Below are positions 61,181 through 64,000 of a stretch of 64,000 bases of DNA, one piece after another. The notes beneath the pieces were generated by a model. It saw only the letters and a list, made by a program, of their open reading frames with translations. It made no database searches and was not told the origin of the DNA. This DNA comes from JAHEGP01 sp963751595. Lineage in GTDB: Bacteria; Pseudomonadota; Gammaproteobacteria; Pseudomonadales; JAHEGP01. Location: positions 1 to 64,000 of the forward strand of contig CAVVVC010000003.1 of NCBI GenBank assembly GCA_963751595.1, given 5' to 3'. How positions within the stretch are numbered: position 1 is the first letter of the stretch; each line of letters opens with the position of its first letter. The position numbers and the translations under genes were made by a program.

Positions 61181-63376
61181 CTATGCCCCGGAGCGATTAA
61201 CAGGCTGCCCTGCGGCGGCAGCTTGATAGCTCGCAAAGGCCGTGCGCAGACATTCCAGCACCGCCGCCTTACCCCGCAATGGATAGCGCTGCGCAAGCAC
61301 CCCGGCAGGCTGCTGCTGCAATACTCCGGCGATCAGCACGCGACGTTGTAATTCACTCAAGCCGCTGGTTGACAGGGGGTCGGATAACAGCGCCAACGCC
61401 ACCTTGCGCAGGGCAAACTGGCAATGCTCATAGCGCCTAGCACCGCTGACGAAATCCCGCAGGTCGATGCTGTCCCGGGCCTGCAGCGCGGCGTGAGAAG
61501 GCGAAAGCACGGGTAGCAGCGCACCGACGATCTCCGGCTCGAGCTGCTGCAAAGAGGCGCTCAGCGCCGCTCCGAATCGGTCGGCAAAACGCGTTCGCTC
61601 CTGCTCCACCGTGGCTTGCGTGTCCTTCGCCAGGCCCCGCAGCACCAGCAGCGAGTGACTGCCGCTGGAGGCATCGCGGCGCACACCCATCGCCACCGGA
61701 AGATAGCCGGCCTGCTGCCAGAAACTTACCAACCCACTGCTGCAGGCAAAGCTGGACCCCAGGTAGTTTATGCCGTGCTCCACCGCCGACTGTTGAATCC
61801 TCTCCAGCATGCGCTGACCCAGGCCACGTCGCTGGAGCGCAGGGTGCACCGCAATTCGCACCACCCGCCAGCATGATTCGGACAGCAGTCTGGCATTGCC
61901 GGTGTGCGCCCACAGGGTCTGGGGGAGTAAATGCCCCCGGGGCCTGCGCTGGCCCTGGCGGATAGCAGCTGCCAGCTCGGTGGGCAGGTCGCCCTCTGCG
62001 GCCACCATCGCCACCGCGGCGACAGCGTCGGCGCTGGCCGCGACCAGTATACGAATATTGGGGGCATCCAGCAGTATTCGCAGATCATCGGGACTGGTGC
62101 GGTAATGGGCATTCACCAGCAGGCCGACCACCTGCGACAGTCGCTTTGGCGACTGGAGTAAATCGGGCCGGTCCAGCCACTCGAACTGCGGCTGGTCGAC
62201 CGCCGCTGCGCTTATGCCCTGCACCGATGCGGGCTCAGCGCCCAGCAGCAACAATTCGTTCACGCTGGCTTCCAGGGGATCACCCCCGGCCCAGCGTATC
62301 GGCTGGCGCAACGCCAGCGAGCGCCACTGGGGCCTGCGCTTTGTCAGTTCGTCGGCAAAACGAATGGCAAAACCCTGACCGGTGCCCTCATAGCCGTGCA
62401 CAGTGGTGGTAAAAACCACGCGGTGATAGTGGCTCAGCATTCGGCTCAACAGCGGCAACGGGATACCCGCGGCCTCGTCTACCAGCAACAGCCGCGCCGG
62501 GGGCAGCAGCCGCAGCAGCTCGTCCGGAGGTATGTATTGCAGGCGGCGATCGCACCACAACAGGGTGTTGTCCTGGCGCCTCGAGCCCTCAAGCAGTTGC
62601 GCTGCGTGACGCATTACCGCAGCCACATTGCTGGCAAGGGGCGCGGTCAGGATGACGGTTTCGAGCTCGCCCTGCAGCAACCGCGCCGCGGCGATACCCA
62701 GCGCCGCGCTCTTGCCCCGACCCCGGTCAGAGCGCAATACCAGGGGCCGGTCGCGATGCCCGCGAACCACCTGTTCGATCGCCTCCACGGCTGCCAGTTG
62801 GTCGCGGCTGCGGCAGATGGAATTCGCCAACTCTGCGGCCGGGGCATCCCGGGCATCCGGCAACGCCGGCAATCCGCCACCCTGGCGCACCAGGATCCCA
62901 TGGCTGTCCCGTTGCAGTGTTTCACCCAGATATTGCAGGAACAGGCGATGGGGTGGCGCCGCAAAACCCTCCACCGCCATCCGCTGATAGTCCGGATCCT
63001 GGTAGCCGGGCCAGGCGCTCAATTCCGGCGTCAGCAGCAGCATCAGCCCGCCCCCTCGCAGGGTGCCGGCAAGGCCACCAAAGCCGTTGGGGTGAAAACC
63101 CGACCAGGCATCGTAGACGACGTTCGCCGTCTCCGAGCCAAGCACGGCGTGGGCCGCCCCCGGTGCCATACAGGACCTGTCTTTCAGGTCTGCCTTGCTT
63201 ATCCAGAGGGTATCGGGGGTATCGAGCAAAGGTGCGCCAAGGCAGCAGTCCAGGCTCCACTCCCGGGCGCCGGCCAGGACCACCAGGAAACGCCCGCGGC
63301 GCCGGTCGGCGACACCAGCCAGGGCCTGGAGCCAGGGGCTAAAGCTTTCGGGAGGAACGGGCATATCTGCGGCCAA
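61181..63376 (-). CDS. tmcA: tRNA(Met) cytidine acetyltransferase TmcA
   Basis: A 731-residue fusion enzyme that acetylates N4 of C34 in the elongator tRNA-Met anticodon with ATP and acetyl-CoA. N-terminal DUF1726 region (VVYDAWSGFHPNGFGGLAGT), RecA-like helicase domain with Walker A LRSDRGRGKSAALGIAA, LLLVDEAAGIPLPLLSRML and FTTTVHGYEGTGQGFAIRF, then a GNAT domain with VVRIAVHPALQRRGLGQRML and a tRNA-binding C-terminus. Length fits the family (about 670-730). Upstream alternative start ATG 63364. Intact host gene. Confidence 0.92.
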   Translation of the reverse strand: MAADMPVPPESFSPWLQALAGVADRRRGRFLVVLAGAREWSLDCCLGAPLLDTPDTLWISKADLKDRSCMAPGAAHAVLGSETANVVYDAWSGFHPNGFGGLAGTLRGGGLMLLLTPELSAWPGYQDPDYQRMAVEGFAAPPHRLFLQYLGETLQRDSHGILVRQGGGLPALPDARDAPAAELANSICRSRDQLAAVEAIEQVVRGHRDRPLVLRSDRGRGKSAALGIAAARLLQGELETVILTAPLASNVAAVMRHAAQLLEGSRRQDNTLLWCDRRLQYIPPDELLRLLPPARLLLVDEAAGIPLPLLSRMLSHYHRVVFTTTVHGYEGTGQGFAIRFADELTKRRPQWRSLALRQPIRWAGGDPLEASVNELLLLGAEPASVQGISAAAVDQPQFEWLDRPDLLQSPKRLSQVVGLLVNAHYRTSPDDLRILLDAPNIRILVAASADAVAAVAMVAAEGDLPTELAAAIRQGQRRPRGHLLPQTLWAHTGNARLLSESCWRVVRIAVHPALQRRGLGQRMLERIQQSAVEHGINYLGSSFACSSGLVSFWQQAGYLPVAMGVRRDASSGSHSLLVLRGLAKDTQATVEQERTRFADRFGAALSASLQQLEPEIVGALLPVLSPSHAALQARDSIDLRDFVSGARRYEHCQFALRKVALALLSDPLSTSGLSELQRRVLIAGVLQQQPAGVLAQRYPLRGKAAVLECLRTAFASYQAAAAGQPVNRSGA

Positions 63377-63481
63377 TGGTTACCGTGTCGGGATTGTACT
63401 GTGTTGCGCTCCGGCGCAGTAGACGCGCACAGCCCGAGGGCGGACAATGGCAGCCCGCAAATCACTCCGAAGGCCGCTTCC

Positions 63482-63802
63482 ATGAATCAGCCAGCCTGGC
63501 TTTATCTTGCCGCTTCCATTGCGCTGGAAGTCGCCGGCACCACCAGTATGAAACTGTCAGACGGCTTCAGCCGGCTGACACCCAGCGTGCTGATTTTCGT
63601 TTTCTACGGGCTCTCTTTCTACGCTTTCACCATCGCCCTGAAGAAGATAGACCTGAGTGTCGCCTACGCGATCTGGGCGGGCAGTGGTACCGCGCTGGTC
63701 GCGCTGATTGGCATGGTCTGGTTCAACGACAGCGTGACCCCGCTCAAGCTCGCCTGCCTCGGCCTGGTCGTCGTCGGCGTTACCGGCCTCAACTATGCCT
63801 GA
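63482..63802 (+). CDS. Small multidrug resistance (SMR) family exporter
   Basis: A 106-residue protein with four membrane helices: AWLYLAASIALEVAGTTSMK (Glu14 in the proton/drug site), LIFVFYGLSFYAFTIALKKI, VAYAIWAGSGTALVALIGMV and LACLGLVVVGVTGLNYA. The SVAYAIWAG motif is typical of EmrE/QacE/SugE-type SMR proteins. It would export cationic compounds or guanidinium; the exact substrate cannot be told from sequence. It is divergent from tmcA across about 105 bases. Confidence 0.88.
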   Translation: MNQPAWLYLAASIALEVAGTTSMKLSDGFSRLTPSVLIFVFYGLSFYAFTIALKKIDLSVAYAIWAGSGTALVALIGMVWFNDSVTPLKLACLGLVVVGVTGLNYA

Positions 63803-63832
63803 AGCGATTATGCCTGAAGCGTTGCCAGACCC

Positions 63833-64000
63833 TTGAGCTGCCCGCTTTGCCACGGTGCCGAAGCCACCGAATACCATGTCGATAAAAAGCGCCGTTATCT
63901 ACAATGCCCCCGCTGCCGACTGGTTTACGTGCCGGCTTGCTATCATCTGGAGCCACGGGCGGAAAAAGCCGAGTACGATAAACACCGCAACAGCGTTGCT
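63833..64000 (+). CDS. Probable class I methyltransferase, N-terminal part (partial)
   Basis: The frame from TTG 63833 reads LSCPLCHGAEATEYHVDKKR, RYLQCPRCRLVYVPACYHLE, PRAEKAEYDKHRNSVA and runs off the right edge. Two CxxC pairs form a zinc ribbon, and the following PRAEKAEYDKHRN.. block is typical of a family of small methyltransferases in gammaproteobacteria. The start codon is uncertain because the only ATG upstream (63810) hits a stop. Domain identity is by pattern only. Confidence 0.55.
   Translation, partial: MSCPLCHGAEATEYHVDKKRRYLQCPRCRLVYVPACYHLEPRAEKAEYDKHRNSVA

Noticed and set aside
62396..63481. Long plus-strand extension upstream of the SMR gene
   Set aside because: Opposite strand of tmcA; SMR proteins start at ATG 63482 and have no such N-terminal domain.

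Overview
The window comes from a gammaproteobacterial chromosome carrying a decayed siphophage-like prophage, followed by a BREX defence cluster, followed by host genes. The host assignment rests on a tmRNA tag reading ANDDNYALAA, a two-lineage TmcA/SMR/DUF4124 gene set and general codon style; it is an inference. The host part (about 56.3-64 kb) is visibly richer in G+C than the BREX part.

Layout. (1) About 1-13.4 kb: phage early region. It has a divergent switch (XRE repressor plus a truncated ImmA-like peptidase on the minus strand), early genes of unknown role, an AlpA-like DNA-binding protein, and a replication/recombination block: AAA_24 ATPase, DUF669-like protein, DEAD/DEAH helicase, DUF6511 zinc protein, Cas4-like exonuclease, Toprim-AAA primase/helicase, RuvC-like resolvase, DUF6362 protein and a ParB-fused DNA methyltransferase. 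(2) About 13.4-15.6 kb: a minus-strand moron block with a PrlF-YhaV toxin-antitoxin pair, a HigA-N-terminal-like remnant and three small phage proteins, one of them DUF3489. (3) About 15.7-24 kb: lambda-type head genes (TerS, GpA-type TerL, gpW, portal, S49 protease, scaffold-like, gpD, major capsid, head-tail joining). (4) About 24-40 kb: tail genes (terminator, tube, chaperone pair, DUF6441, tape measure, tail-tip proteins including BR0599 and a J-like protein). (5) About 40-41.3 kb: membrane proteins and a GH24 endolysin. No integrase lies in the window; the prophage must continue to the left.

The prophage looks defective. An IS66-type element (1685 bp, 8-bp target duplication) splits the DUF6441 gene and an IS3-type element (1650 bp) splits a tail gene. 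In addition, most genes left of about 25.4 kb carry frameshifts or in-frame stops, while genes to the right are nearly all intact.

(6) 41.4-56.0 kb: a type I BREX operon: HTH regulator, brxA, brxB, brxC, pglX, then an AAA_21 ATPase and a DUF4276 (Toprim-like) gene, then pglZ and brxL. The ATPase-DUF4276 pair is joined by overlapping starts and stops and resembles in logic the PARIS (AriA/AriB) ATPase-Toprim defence pairs, so it may be a second defence layer inside BREX. brxL carries one frameshift, and pglX has an A+T-rich middle suggesting a swapped target-recognition domain.

(7) 56.25-64 kb: the ssrA gene (minus strand, 3' end facing the BREX/prophage block, a classic integration site), then a lipoprotein penicillin acylase (frameshifted), an SGNH-like lipoprotein, a DUF4124 protein, TmcA, an SMR exporter and the start of a probable methyltransferase. 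The position of the whole block on the 3' side of ssrA suggests that prophage and BREX either entered together or share the ssrA site.
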